DNA of 9,948 nucleotides from Opitutaceae bacterium. Lineage in GTDB: Bacteria; Verrucomicrobiota; Verrucomicrobiia; Opitutales; Opitutaceae. Below, piece after piece: positions 1 through 6,923 of the stretch. The translations under genes and the position numbers were made by a program. How positions within the stretch are numbered: position 1 is the stretch's first letter; the number at the start of each line of letters is the position of its first letter. The notes beneath the pieces are model-generated. The model saw only the letters and a list, made by a program, of their open reading frames with translations. It had not been told where the DNA came from and did no database searches. The DNA is taken from contig JAHFTI010000108.1 in assembly GCA_023265535.1 (NCBI GenBank), positions 1-9,948 of the forward strand. The letters run 5' to 3'.

Positions 1-1175
1 AAGGCTTGCGCTGGCTGGAGCGTGCAAGCGCCGCGGACGATGTAGCCGCACAGGTTGAGCTCGGGCAGGCCATTGAGCAGAAGGCGAAAAAGGTGACCCT
101 GGCCGAGGATCATGAGCGCGCCCAACGGTGGTACATGCTTTCCGCGGAGGAAGACTACCATGTCGCCATGCGAGCCCTCAACCGCAGCCTCCTTGAGGGG
201 CCTTCCGAGCAGCGCAACTGGGCGCTCGCGACCCGCTGGCTTGACCTGGCGACGGAGGGAGGCGACAGGGAGGCGCCCTACACGCGCGCGCTTCTTGAGC
301 TGCTCCATCCGGATTCGCCCCATCGCAGCGAGGTGCAGGCGCTCATCTGGCTGAACCTCGCACACCAACGCGGCAACGAACGCGCCACCCAGGTGCTGAA
401 ATTGGCACGGCATGAACAAAGCCTGGCGGCAGCCATGCAAACAGTCCTGAACACCGGCTACGAGGACCTCTACGTGAAGCTCTTTCCCAAGCAGGCCCAG
501 CCCAGGAAAAGGGATCAGGTCATTCAGCCGGAACTCACCTACATCGTGCGGCCCACGTACCCGCTCTCACTTCGCCTGCTCATGATCGAGGGTGAAGCCG
601 AGGTCAGTTTCTTTGTCGAACCGGACGGCTCCACCACCCCTGACTCGATCATCAGCGCCACCCATCCCCTGTTCGGCGAGGCCACCCTTGAGGTCGTCAA
701 AAAATTTCGCTTCAGGCCAGGCCAGAAGAACGGCCGCAACGTCCGTACGAAGATGAGGGTGCCCATGTCCTTCCACCTGCGCGATGAGCAGCTCCTGGGC
801 GTGGAAGAGATCGTCTCGGACGCCAAGAGGTACATCGAGGACCACCCCCAGATCGGCATCCAGTACACCGAGAACCTGACCATGGCTGTGCCTGACGGCC
901 CCGCCCCCTCCCTCGTGATGGCCGACGGCGAGGCCCCGGGAAAGGACGCGTACTGCAGCCTTCTGGTCGTGGTACGGGCTGATGGCGGAGTGGCGCGCAC
1001 ACACCCCTTGTCCGGCAGCGAAGGAGTCGACCCCAAGGCCACGGCCGAAGCAGTGCTGAAGGCACGCTTCAAGCCCCGCGTGGTGCAAGGCAAGCCCGAG
1101 CAGACCAACTGCGTGATCGTCCTCGGGGCCGTCGAGAAGCTCTACCCCATGCTGGGCATCAAGGCTCCCAACTAG
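1..1175 (+). CDS. Sel1-like repeat protein with TonB C-terminal domains (5' partial)
   Basis: The reading frame is open to the left edge, so the true start lies outside the window; a TTG at position 6 is only the first possible start here and is used for numbering. The N-terminal 150 residues look like four degenerate Sel1/TPR-type helical repeats (WLERASAADDVAAQVELG near 3-20, AQRWYMLSAEED near 39-50, ATRWLDLATEGGDREA near 75-90, ALIWLNLAHQRGNERA near 112-127). Residues about 175-258 match a TonB C-terminal fold: a P-x-YP core (RPTYP), VEPDGS, FGEATLEVVKKFRFRPG. Residues about 295-375 look like a second, diverged copy (VRADGGVA, ATAEAVLKARFKP). Such proteins are envelope-associated; TonB-C normally contacts TonB-box peptides of outer-membrane receptors. 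Any membrane anchor would lie in the missing N-terminus. Specific role unknown; the TonB-C assignment is firm, the second copy is inference. Confidence 0.82.
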   Translation, partial: GLRWLERASAADDVAAQVELGQAIEQKAKKVTLAEDHERAQRWYMLSAEEDYHVAMRALNRSLLEGPSEQRNWALATRWLDLATEGGDREAPYTRALLELLHPDSPHRSEVQALIWLNLAHQRGNERATQVLKLARHEQSLAAAMQTVLNTGYEDLYVKLFPKQAQPRKRDQVIQPELTYIVRPTYPLSLRLLMIEGEAEVSFFVEPDGSTTPDSIISATHPLFGEATLEVVKKFRFRPGQKNGRNVRTKMRVPMSFHLRDEQLLGVEEIVSDAKRYIEDHPQIGIQYTENLTMAVPDGPAPSLVMADGEAPGKDAYCSLLVVVRADGGVARTHPLSGSEGVDPKATAEAVLKARFKPRVVQGKPEQTNCVIVLGAVEKLYPMLGIKAPN

Positions 1176-1185
1176 CCAGGCACAG

Positions 1186-1207
1186 GGACGCGCCCCCGGG
1201 GGCGTCC
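1186..1207 (+). terminator. GC-rich hairpin after the TonB-C gene
   Basis: Eleven bases after the stop codon, GGACGC (1186-1191) pairs with GCGTCC (1202-1207). Beyond a bulged G, CCC pairs with GGG around a 3-nt loop. The following bases (TCCCTTGAATTCCCTT) contain no clean T tract, so an intrinsic terminator is plausible but not typical. It would separate the upstream gene from the receptor gene that starts just downstream. Confidence 0.45.
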
Positions 1208-1221
1208 TCCCTTGAATTCCC

Positions 1222-2688
1222 TTGCAGGAGAAATCGCTTCAGGAAACTCTCCAGCAAGTGGATACCCCGAGTCCCAGTCTGTGGCGTTCCGCCCGCGTTA
1301 AACTGCGAGCAGTCTCCTTGTCCACCAAGCTCAGCTTTGCCATCGCCTCGGTGCTTTTCCTCGGGCTGCTGGGCATCGGCGGCCTGGCCTATTACAGGGA
1401 GCGGGAACAGGCCGAGCAAAAGGAGCTGCGCGACCTGCGCTTCCTTTCAGAGCGCGTCGCGTCCCAGATCGATGCGTACCTGGCGACCAACCACGGGGTG
1501 GTGCGGCACCTGGCGCTTGCCCGCGACGTGAAGGAATACCTCGGCGGCGGCTTCAGCGATCCCTCGGCCTCGGAATCATTCAACCGGTGGCTGAAGAGCC
1601 ATGTGCAGGGTGCCTCGGACTTGTCGGCCGTGTTTGTGGTCAGCCTGAAGGGCGACATCATCGCGTCGAGCGACCGCAGCTTCATCGGACACAATATCGC
1701 CTTTCGCAACTACGTCCAGGAGGCCCTCAGGGGCAGGCCCTCCACGAGCGATTGGATCATCGGCTCCGTCACGCGCACCCCGAGGGTCTTCTCCGCCTGT
1801 CCTGCCTATCTGGATACACAGATCGCAGGCGTCGTGGTGACCGAGGTCACGGTGGACTCCATTGCGCAGGCAATCGGGTCGCTGAAGGGCGCCGGCAGGC
1901 ACGCCTACCTGGCCAACGAGAAGGGCATTGTGCTGGTGCACAGCGATCCCAGGCTGAACTACCACAGCATCGCACCGCTCAGCCCCGAGACGCAGCGTGA
2001 ACTGCGGGAGGGCAGGCAATTCCTAGGCAGGGAAATCCCCCAGCTGGCCATTTCGCAAAACGTGGTCGAAGCCTACCGGGAGACGCTCGCCACGGGTGAA
2101 GCCCTGACGATGCTCTACAACTTCGAGGAGGCGCAGAAATGGGCGGTGCTCCAGCCGGTCAAGCGCCAACGCTGGGTCATGGGCGTGTCGGTCCCGCAAA
2201 GCGTGGTGGAGGCGCCCGCCCGCAGGGCCCTGCAGGTGCTTCTCCTCGAAAGCCTGCTCATCGGGGCCTTTGTCTTTGTGGCTGCCTGGCTGATCATAAG
2301 GCGCCTGCTCCTGCCGATCCAAAAACTGTCGGAGGCCATGGCGCGCTTCGCCGCAGGCGAAGGGACCGCCCGCTCACCGGTGCACTCCGAGGACGAGATC
2401 GGCCGGCTCTCAGGCGAATTCAACACGATGGCCGGAATGATTCACGAGCAGCACCTCCGGCTCAACGAGCTCCTGGAGGAACGCACCCGGAACCTGACGC
2501 AAAGCCGCGCAGAGGTGCGTTCCCTGAGGGGCATGATCCCGATTTGCAGCTACTGCAAAAACATCCGCGATGACCGGGGCGCCTGGCAGCAGCTGGAGTA
2601 CTACATCCGGGAGCGTTCCGAGGCGGAGTTCAGCCACGGCATCTGCCCGCAGTGCATGAAAAAGCACTTCCCGGATCACATTTGCTGA
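1222..2688 (+). CDS. Cache-HAMP membrane receptor with C-terminal four-cysteine motif
   Basis: A membrane receptor without a recognisable catalytic output domain. Numbered from the TTG at 1222: membrane segment near 37-57 (FAIASVLFLGLLGIGGLAYY), a periplasmic Cache-like region about 60-330 (with FRNYVQEALRG and PAYLDTQIAGVVVTEV features), a second membrane segment near 338-359, a HAMP linker about 360-410 (LLPIQKLSEAMARFAAGE, EDEIGRLSGEFNTM), a short coiled coil to about 433, then LRGMIPICSYCKNIRDD and SHGICPQCMKKHFPD. Cys442, Cys445, Cys475 and Cys478 form paired CxxC motifs suited to binding a metal such as zinc. From memory, this tail also occurs at the end of some PAS and response-regulator proteins, but I know of no established function. 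Start uncertain: an in-frame stop at 1213 limits the 5' end; TTG 1222 lacks a Shine-Dalgarno, and GTG 1258 has AGGA 13 nt upstream, giving 476 aa. Confidence 0.85.
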   Translation: MQEKSLQETLQQVDTPSPSLWRSARVKLRAVSLSTKLSFAIASVLFLGLLGIGGLAYYREREQAEQKELRDLRFLSERVASQIDAYLATNHGVVRHLALARDVKEYLGGGFSDPSASESFNRWLKSHVQGASDLSAVFVVSLKGDIIASSDRSFIGHNIAFRNYVQEALRGRPSTSDWIIGSVTRTPRVFSACPAYLDTQIAGVVVTEVTVDSIAQAIGSLKGAGRHAYLANEKGIVLVHSDPRLNYHSIAPLSPETQRELREGRQFLGREIPQLAISQNVVEAYRETLATGEALTMLYNFEEAQKWAVLQPVKRQRWVMGVSVPQSVVEAPARRALQVLLLESLLIGAFVFVAAWLIIRRLLLPIQKLSEAMARFAAGEGTARSPVHSEDEIGRLSGEFNTMAGMIHEQHLRLNELLEERTRNLTQSRAEVRSLRGMIPICSYCKNIRDDRGAWQQLEYYIRERSEAEFSHGICPQCMKKHFPDHIC

Positions 2689-2726
2689 GGAGCCCGACAC
2701 CAAGGGAGGCGTACAGGGCGGAGGCG

Positions 2727-2748
2727 GGGGCGAGACCAAGGAAGCCCC
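2727..2748 (+). terminator. Weak hairpin between convergent genes
   Basis: GGGGC (2727-2731) can pair with GCCCC (2744-2748) across a 12-nt loop in the 93-bp gap between the receptor gene and the convergent GlcG-like gene. There is no T tract on either side. A second small hairpin, CCTGA/TCAGG (2791-2803), lies inside the 3' end of the convergent gene. Either could stop transcription, but the evidence is thin. Confidence 0.2.
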
Positions 2749-2781
2749 GTGCCTGCGGCCCCGATCCCACGGCGCCGTCTC

Positions 2782-3243
2782 TCAGGCCTCCCTGACGGTC
2801 AGGCCGGGAACCGCGGCGGCGGCACGCTTCAGGATGGCGACGTCGTTCATGCCGCGAAAGCCCGAGAAGCCGGCGGCCAGGAGCGAACCATCGGGCAACA
2901 CAAAGGGGACGCCGCCCTCCCAGCCGATGAAGTCCGGGCGGTTGACGCCAAACTGGCACTCGTCGAGCTTGCCCGCATAGACGAGCTCCTCAAAACGCCC
3001 TGTCGCGTAGCCCGTGCTCCACACCTGCAGGGCCTTGCGATGGGCGAGACCCAGGAATTGGCGGGCCAGCGCCTTGTCGGTCCCGAAGACGTGGCCGAAC
3101 ACGCGGCCGGAAGGATCGAACAGGTAAACGCCCGCATTACCCCTGCATTGCGCGGCATCGACGGGGTCCTCGAGGAAGGACGGGAAAAGCCGGATGACTT
3201 CGTTGAGCAACTGTTCAGCGGGGCACGGAGCGTGGGCAGGCAT
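2782..3243 (-). CDS. GlcG/HbpS-like (DUF336-type) small protein
   Basis: A 153-aa protein from the ATG at 3243, close to the usual 130-160 aa of the GlcG/HbpS heme-binding-like family. The family pattern is visible along its length: a hydrophobic strand ending in a D-x-x-G turn (GVYLFDPSGRVFG, 38-50), a helix rich in A/R/K (LGLAHRKALQVWSTG, 64-78), FEELVYAGKL (84-93), and the C-terminal GGVPFVLPDGSLLAAGFSG (110-128) followed by a D-x-x-I helix (NDVAILKRA). Some relatives bind heme or act as accessory proteins to sensors; others are only linked to glycolate genes. No signal peptide or membrane segment is seen, so it is probably cytosolic. It lies 126 nt downstream of the hybrid kinase on the same strand. 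A longer version from GTG 3327 is possible but would start inside a terminator-like hairpin. No clear Shine-Dalgarno precedes 3243. Ligand and role unknown. Confidence 0.72.
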   Translation of the reverse strand: MPAHAPCPAEQLLNEVIRLFPSFLEDPVDAAQCRGNAGVYLFDPSGRVFGHVFGTDKALARQFLGLAHRKALQVWSTGYATGRFEELVYAGKLDECQFGVNRPDFIGWEGGVPFVLPDGSLLAAGFSGFRGMNDVAILKRAAAAVPGLTVREA

Positions 3244-3300
3244 GGGAGTGGAACAAGGATACCGATTCGCACCAGCCCTGAAAATGAGAGCCCTTGCCTG

Positions 3301-3327
3301 AAAAGTGTGCGTAACGCGGAGGCGCAC
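3301..3327 (-). terminator. Terminator-like hairpin after the hybrid kinase
   Basis: Read on the minus strand, GTGCG (3327-3323) pairs with CGCAC (3311-3307) over an 11-nt loop and is followed by ACTTTT (3306-3301). It lies 42 nt past the kinase stop codon. The stem is short and the T run has only four bases, so termination may be partial and leave some read-through to the GlcG-like gene. Confidence 0.4.
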
Positions 3328-3369
3328 CCGCCCCGCCTGCCACGCGTGCCTCGCCCGTCCGGCACGGCC

Positions 3370-5601
3370 TCAGCGCCCCGTGGCCAGCATCTCACGAAGG
3401 ACCGCCACCAACTGCTGCTGCCCATAGGGCTTCCTCAGGATGCGCCCCTTCTCGGGCGGGATCAGCGAGGGGTCGAGGTAGTCCGTGAAATAGCCGCTGA
3501 TGAAAAGGATGGGGAGCTCCGGGCGCCGGCGCCACAGGTGTTCGGCCACCTCGGCACCATTCCTTCCCGGCATGACCACGTCGAGGATCACGAGGGAGAT
3601 GCAGTCGGCGTTTAATTCGAAAAGCTCGACGGCACGCAGGCCGTTCTCGGCGAGCAGAGGCACATACCCCTCGGCCTTGAGGACACCGTTGATCAGCTGG
3701 CGCAGCACAGCGTCATCCTCGGCGACCAGGACAGTGCGGACATCCTCCGCGGCGCCGACGGAAGGCTTCGTGCCGGTGGCGTCCGCAGGCGCGACAGTGG
3801 CATCGCCGGGCGCCGCCACCCGGGGGAAACTCAGGTGAAACACCGTGCCCTTCCCGGGCTCGCTTTCCACGCGGATCGAACCGCCGCACTGCTGCATGAT
3901 GCCATACACGGTGGCAAGGCCCAGGCCGGTGCCCTTGCCCACATCCTTGGTCGTGAAGAAGGGATCAAAAATCCGGGCGAGCACCTCGGGCCTCATGCCG
4001 TGTCCGGTGTCGGAGACGGACAACTCCACCCTGCTGCGCGCAGGGTCGTCAGCCTCCAGGTGCACCAGCGAGAAATGGAGCCGACCGCCCTTCGGCATGG
4101 CATCACTGGCATTGACCGACAGGTTCATGAACACCTGCTCGATCTGCACCCTGTCGATCAGGATCCAGGCGGGCTTTTCGCTCGGGGTGAACTCGATGGT
4201 GATCTGCTCACCCACCACCCTGCGCAGCATCTTGAGCGAGGAGGGCAGGAAGGTGTTGAGTTCGAGATGCGTCGGCGAGGGTTTATCCTTGCGCGAAAAA
4301 ATGAGCAGCTGCTGCACCAGCTCCGTGGCCCGTGAGCACGCGGAGAGCGTCTCATCGAGGGAGTCCTGTGCGGCGTGCCCGTCACCCACCTCGATCTTTG
4401 CCAGCTCGGTGAAGCCCCGTATGCCTTGGAGCATGTTGTTGAAATCATGGGCGATGCCGCCGACCAGCTTGCCCATGGCCTCCATCTTCTGCGACTGGCG
4501 CAGCTCGGCCTCGATCGCCTGCTGGCGTTGCTCGCGCTCCTGGATCGCGAGACCCATCTGCCTGAGCGCACCCGCCATCTGATCCAGTTCACTGTAGGGC
4601 TGCGCGTCGAAGGGGATCACGTAATTGCCCTCGGCAATCTCCCTGGTCTTCGCGGAAAACACGGCGAGCGGCTGCGCAATGCGATTGGAGACGACAAGGG
4701 ACAGCACCACGGCCAGGGCCATGCCCAGCACAATGCCCACCACACTCAGCCCGATCATCCAGGAAAGGGTCCGCAGCACGACGTCGGTCTTGGCAAAGGC
4801 GATGATCAGCCAGCCTGTCTGCGGAAGCGCTACGCAGGTGCCGAGACATGCTTCGTCCTGCCATTGGAAGCTGCCGCTGCCCGTCTCTCCCCGCAGCGCA
4901 TTCTTCACCAGCTCGAGGTGATCCAGCTTGAGGATGCGCGAGGGACGCTTTCCGTCCGTGCCGAGCAGGACCACACCCTTGGAGTCCAGGAGCAGGGTCT
5001 TGTACTCGTCCACATCGTCGAGAGGCGTGGTGAGCCCCTCGACGCGGTTCAAGGTGGTGCTGGCGACCAGGAAGCCGTTGCGGAAGGGCATGCAGTAGGT
5101 GAGCGAGGGCTGGCCCGTCGTGAGCGAAAGATGGCTGTCGGACCAAAGCGCCCGCCCCTCGAACTTCACGCGCTGGAAAATGGGGAGGCGCGAGAGATCG
5201 ATGCCGACATAATCCTCCTGCCGCTGGGCCAGGAGCCTGGGCAGGCCGATGCCCATGACGATCCCTTCGGCATTGACCCGGTAGATGGTTTCGAAGAGCG
5301 GGGAATCCTGGGTGGCGAAACCCAGCACCGAGTCGGAAGCGCCCGCGGGCGCACCCTCCTTCTCGAAGCGCTCCAGGATCTGGGAAAGGGAGACGACAGT
5401 CGTTTCGGCGGCGAGCAGGCGGCCCTGCAGCTCCGCGGCCACGTTGAGGGCAAGGTGTTCCCCATCCTCCAGGGCGTTGCTCCTCAGGTAATGGCTCCAG
5501 AGCGCGAGGGACAGGGCTCCCACGATGAGCAGGGGCACCAGCGCCGTGGTAAGGAGGCGGATGAGCAATTCCCTGCGAATGCTGGGCAGGCCGGAGCTCA
5601 T
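3370..5601 (-). CDS. Hybrid sensor histidine kinase (dCache-HAMP-HisKA-HATPase-REC)
   Basis: A 743-aa inner-membrane kinase that should autophosphorylate on a histidine and pass the phosphate to its own receiver domain. Order: membrane segment about 12-36; periplasmic dCache-like sensor about 40-275 (VNAEGIVMGIG, DYVGIDLSRLPIF, SLTTGQPSLTYCMP); membrane segment about 279-304; HAMP about 305-357; HisKA with phospho-acceptor His385 in GGIAHDFNN; HATPase with N box Asn497 (NLSVNASDAM), G1 Asp531 (DTGHGM), F box FDPFFTT 545-551 and G2 GKGTGLGLA 555-563. The receiver domain about 622-740 has the acidic pair Asp629/Asp630, phospho-acceptor Asp674 (VILDVVMPG), Ser702 and Lys724 (RKP). All catalytic residues are present. 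No HPt or DNA-binding domain follows and no separate response regulator is in the window, so the phosphate target is unknown. Its ATG overlaps the stop of the upstream binding-protein gene (ATGA), implying translational coupling; there is no Shine-Dalgarno of its own. Confidence 0.95.
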   Translation of the reverse strand: MSSGLPSIRRELLIRLLTTALVPLLIVGALSLALWSHYLRSNALEDGEHLALNVAAELQGRLLAAETTVVSLSQILERFEKEGAPAGASDSVLGFATQDSPLFETIYRVNAEGIVMGIGLPRLLAQRQEDYVGIDLSRLPIFQRVKFEGRALWSDSHLSLTTGQPSLTYCMPFRNGFLVASTTLNRVEGLTTPLDDVDEYKTLLLDSKGVVLLGTDGKRPSRILKLDHLELVKNALRGETGSGSFQWQDEACLGTCVALPQTGWLIIAFAKTDVVLRTLSWMIGLSVVGIVLGMALAVVLSLVVSNRIAQPLAVFSAKTREIAEGNYVIPFDAQPYSELDQMAGALRQMGLAIQEREQRQQAIEAELRQSQKMEAMGKLVGGIAHDFNNMLQGIRGFTELAKIEVGDGHAAQDSLDETLSACSRATELVQQLLIFSRKDKPSPTHLELNTFLPSSLKMLRRVVGEQITIEFTPSEKPAWILIDRVQIEQVFMNLSVNASDAMPKGGRLHFSLVHLEADDPARSRVELSVSDTGHGMRPEVLARIFDPFFTTKDVGKGTGLGLATVYGIMQQCGGSIRVESEPGKGTVFHLSFPRVAAPGDATVAPADATGTKPSVGAAEDVRTVLVAEDDAVLRQLINGVLKAEGYVPLLAENGLRAVELFELNADCISLVILDVVMPGRNGAEVAEHLWRRRPELPILFISGYFTDYLDPSLIPPEKGRILRKPYGQQQLVAVLREMLATGR

Positions 5602-6704
5602 GGGTTCGGGTGGAGCGGCTCCATCTTGCCGGCGACAAAACGATAGGGATGGTGGGCGCGCACCACGTCGCCAAACGCATCGAACTCGATGAGGGATTCG
5701 CCGACCTGAAAACTGCGGAGGCCGAGCAACTGGGTGCGCAGCGTGGCGCGGGCGGGATCCTTCGCCAATGCCTGAAGCAGGACCCAGGCTGCCTCATAGC
5801 AACGGAGCGCGGCAAAGTCGGGGGTCTTGCCGAAGCGTTTCCGATAGTTGGCCACCCAGGCACGGTTGGCCTGCGGATCCATGGAGTGAAGAAAGACCAG
5901 GCCGTCGATGGAGCGCCCGGCAAACTCGGCAAGATCCCCTGTCCCCGACCAGTCGGAGCAACACAGCAGCAGCTTCGACCGGAGTTTCCAGAGGCATTGG
6001 CTGAAGAGGGCGGTGTCCATGGTGCTCATCAGGACAAACACGGAGTCGGCCCCCTGGTCCACCACACGGTGGGCGAGGGAGGTGAAGGAGGGCTGCTCGT
6101 TCGCGGCGAAGGTGATGGGCGGCAGCACCTCGCCGCCCAGCTTCAGGAACTCATCACGGAATGCAAAATAGGCGCCCTCGGTGTGCGCGCGATTGGTGAG
6201 GTCGTAGAGGCCGATCACCCTCCTCATGCCGAGCGCATGGACCTCGCGTGCCAGCTGGCGCGAGGTGTATTCACTCGGTGTATACACGCGGAAGAAGGAG
6301 TCATCGATGCCCGTGAGCTGGTTGGTGCTGATGGTCGGCCCCACGACCACGAGGTTGAGCCGGGTCGCCTCGGCCGCCACGGGAAGGGCCGTCTTGCTGA
6401 TCATCGGCCCGACAACGGCGACGCAGCCACGCGACTCGAGGCTCCGCAGCCCGGCGAGCGCCGAGGCCTCGTCGGCCCGGTCGTCCTCCTCGAGCAGTTC
6501 CACGGTGCGACCCTGGATGCCGCCGGCCTTGTTGCATTCCTCGACGGCGAGAATGGCGCCGTTGTGACCCGACATGCTGAGGTCAGAGAAGCGGCCCGTG
6601 AAGGTGCCCAGGAAACCGATACGAAGGGAAGGCCCGTCTCCGCACGACGAGACGAGGAACAGCAGCAGTCCGACCAGAAGGTGAATCAGTACGCGGCGTT
6701 GCAT
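5598..6704 (-). CDS. LivJ-type substrate-binding lipoprotein (Peripla_BP_6 family)
   Basis: A 368-aa periplasmic binding protein of the branched-chain amino acid/amide type. Residues 1-20 are a lipoprotein signal peptide (MQRR, hydrophobic stretch, then LVSSC with the lipidated Cys21). The mature part begins LRIGFLGTFTGRFSDLSMSG (27-46), followed by AILAVEECNKAGGIQGRTVEL (50-70; typical for the family), VAVVGPMISKTALPVAAEA (95-113) and FFRVYTPSEYTSRQLA (137-152), the usual ligand-cleft regions. No permease or ATPase gene adjoins it; it overlaps the hybrid kinase by 4 nt, so it more likely feeds a signal to that kinase than solute to a transporter. The ATG at 6704 is chosen because the signal peptide begins there; no Shine-Dalgarno is seen. 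Ligand cannot be read from sequence; amino acids, amides or short aliphatic compounds are typical of the family. Confidence 0.93.
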   Translation of the reverse strand: MQRRVLIHLLVGLLLFLVSSCGDGPSLRIGFLGTFTGRFSDLSMSGHNGAILAVEECNKAGGIQGRTVELLEEDDRADEASALAGLRSLESRGCVAVVGPMISKTALPVAAEATRLNLVVVGPTISTNQLTGIDDSFFRVYTPSEYTSRQLAREVHALGMRRVIGLYDLTNRAHTEGAYFAFRDEFLKLGGEVLPPITFAANEQPSFTSLAHRVVDQGADSVFVLMSTMDTALFSQCLWKLRSKLLLCCSDWSGTGDLAEFAGRSIDGLVFLHSMDPQANRAWVANYRKRFGKTPDFAALRCYEAAWVLLQALAKDPARATLRTQLLGLRSFQVGESLIEFDAFGDVVRAHHPYRFVAGKMEPLHPNP

Positions 6705-6772
6705 GGAGGCGTCTGAGGTGCGTGGCGTTGAGGCAACCGGGCCGCGAAATGTCCGACTGTTTGCACGGGAGG

Positions 6773-6802
6773 AAATTAGGCGTGCACGAATGCGATCGCC
6801 AA
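6773..6802 (-). promoter_or_regulatory. Candidate sigma70-type promoter for the binding protein-kinase pair
   Basis: On the minus strand, TTGGCG (6802-6797) is separated by 18 nt from TAATTT (6778-6773), about 70 nt upstream of the lipoprotein ATG. The -35 matches 4/6 and the -10 is a moderate match to consensus. It is the best promoter-like pair in this leader, but no start-site evidence exists. Confidence 0.35.
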
Positions 6803-6811
6803 GAGCATTCG
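6787..6811. repeat. Perfect 7-bp inverted repeat over the promoter candidate
   Basis: CGAATGC (6787-6793) and GCATTCG (6805-6811) form a perfect inverted repeat with an 11-bp spacer. The spacer contains the candidate -35 box and one arm lies between -35 and -10, so a dimeric regulator bound here would block or control the promoter. It could also simply be a hairpin. No regulator is assigned. Confidence 0.4.
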
Positions 6812-6847
6812 CTTGGGGGGATACACTGAGTCGGAGAAGGCAGCGTC

Positions 6848-6868
6848 AAAAGGCCCCTTCGGAGGGGC
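6848..6868 (-). terminator. Intrinsic terminator reading leftward
   Basis: On the minus strand, GCCCCT (6868-6863), tetraloop CCGA, AGGGGC (6858-6853), C, then TTTT (6851-6848). A 6-bp GC-rich stem with a tetraloop and T run is the most convincing terminator in the window. No protein gene ends just before it on this strand. It must therefore end a small RNA, antisense or leader transcript, or attenuate transcription toward the lipoprotein gene 144 nt downstream. Confidence 0.6.
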
Positions 6869-6923
6869 TACCGAGGAGCGGTCCGCCACAACCAGGCTGG
6901 TAGTAGCCAGTTTAACCGCTCCC
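6848..6923 (-). ncRNA. Candidate structured RNA (small RNA or attenuator leader)
   Basis: On the minus strand the terminator hairpin is preceded by a perfect 8-bp pairing, GGAGCGGT (6922-6915) with ACCGCTCC (6882-6875). This encloses smaller stems such as CTGG/CCAG (6910-6907 with 6900-6897). An alternative helix GGCTAC (6908-6903) with GTAGCC (6871-6866) would use three bases of the terminator's 5' arm, so the two folds compete, as in attenuators and riboswitches. I do not recognise a known riboswitch class. The 5' end is unknown and no clear promoter was found upstream. If transcription crosses from here into the lipoprotein gene, it may control it; otherwise it is a stand-alone RNA. Confidence 0.33.

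Noticed and set aside
3244..3327. Upstream GTG start (3327) for the GlcG-like gene
   Set aside because: The GTG forms the base of a terminator-like hairpin and the extra 28 residues have no family similarity; ATG 3243 gives the normal family length.
2749..3615. Plus-strand open frame (288 codons) across the GlcG-like gene and the end of the kinase
   Set aside because: It crosses two genes and an intergenic gap on the opposite strand and has no domain; its composition matches an antisense shadow.
4375..5646. Long plus-strand open frame (423 codons) opposite the kinase gene
   Set aside because: It lies entirely antisense to a kinase with all catalytic motifs intact; its translation is His/Gly/Gln-rich with no domain. 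Long antisense frames are expected in GC-rich genes.
5610..6716. Plus-strand open frame (368 codons) opposite the binding lipoprotein
   Set aside because: Same span as a gene with a clear lipobox and family motifs on the other strand; no protein-like features.
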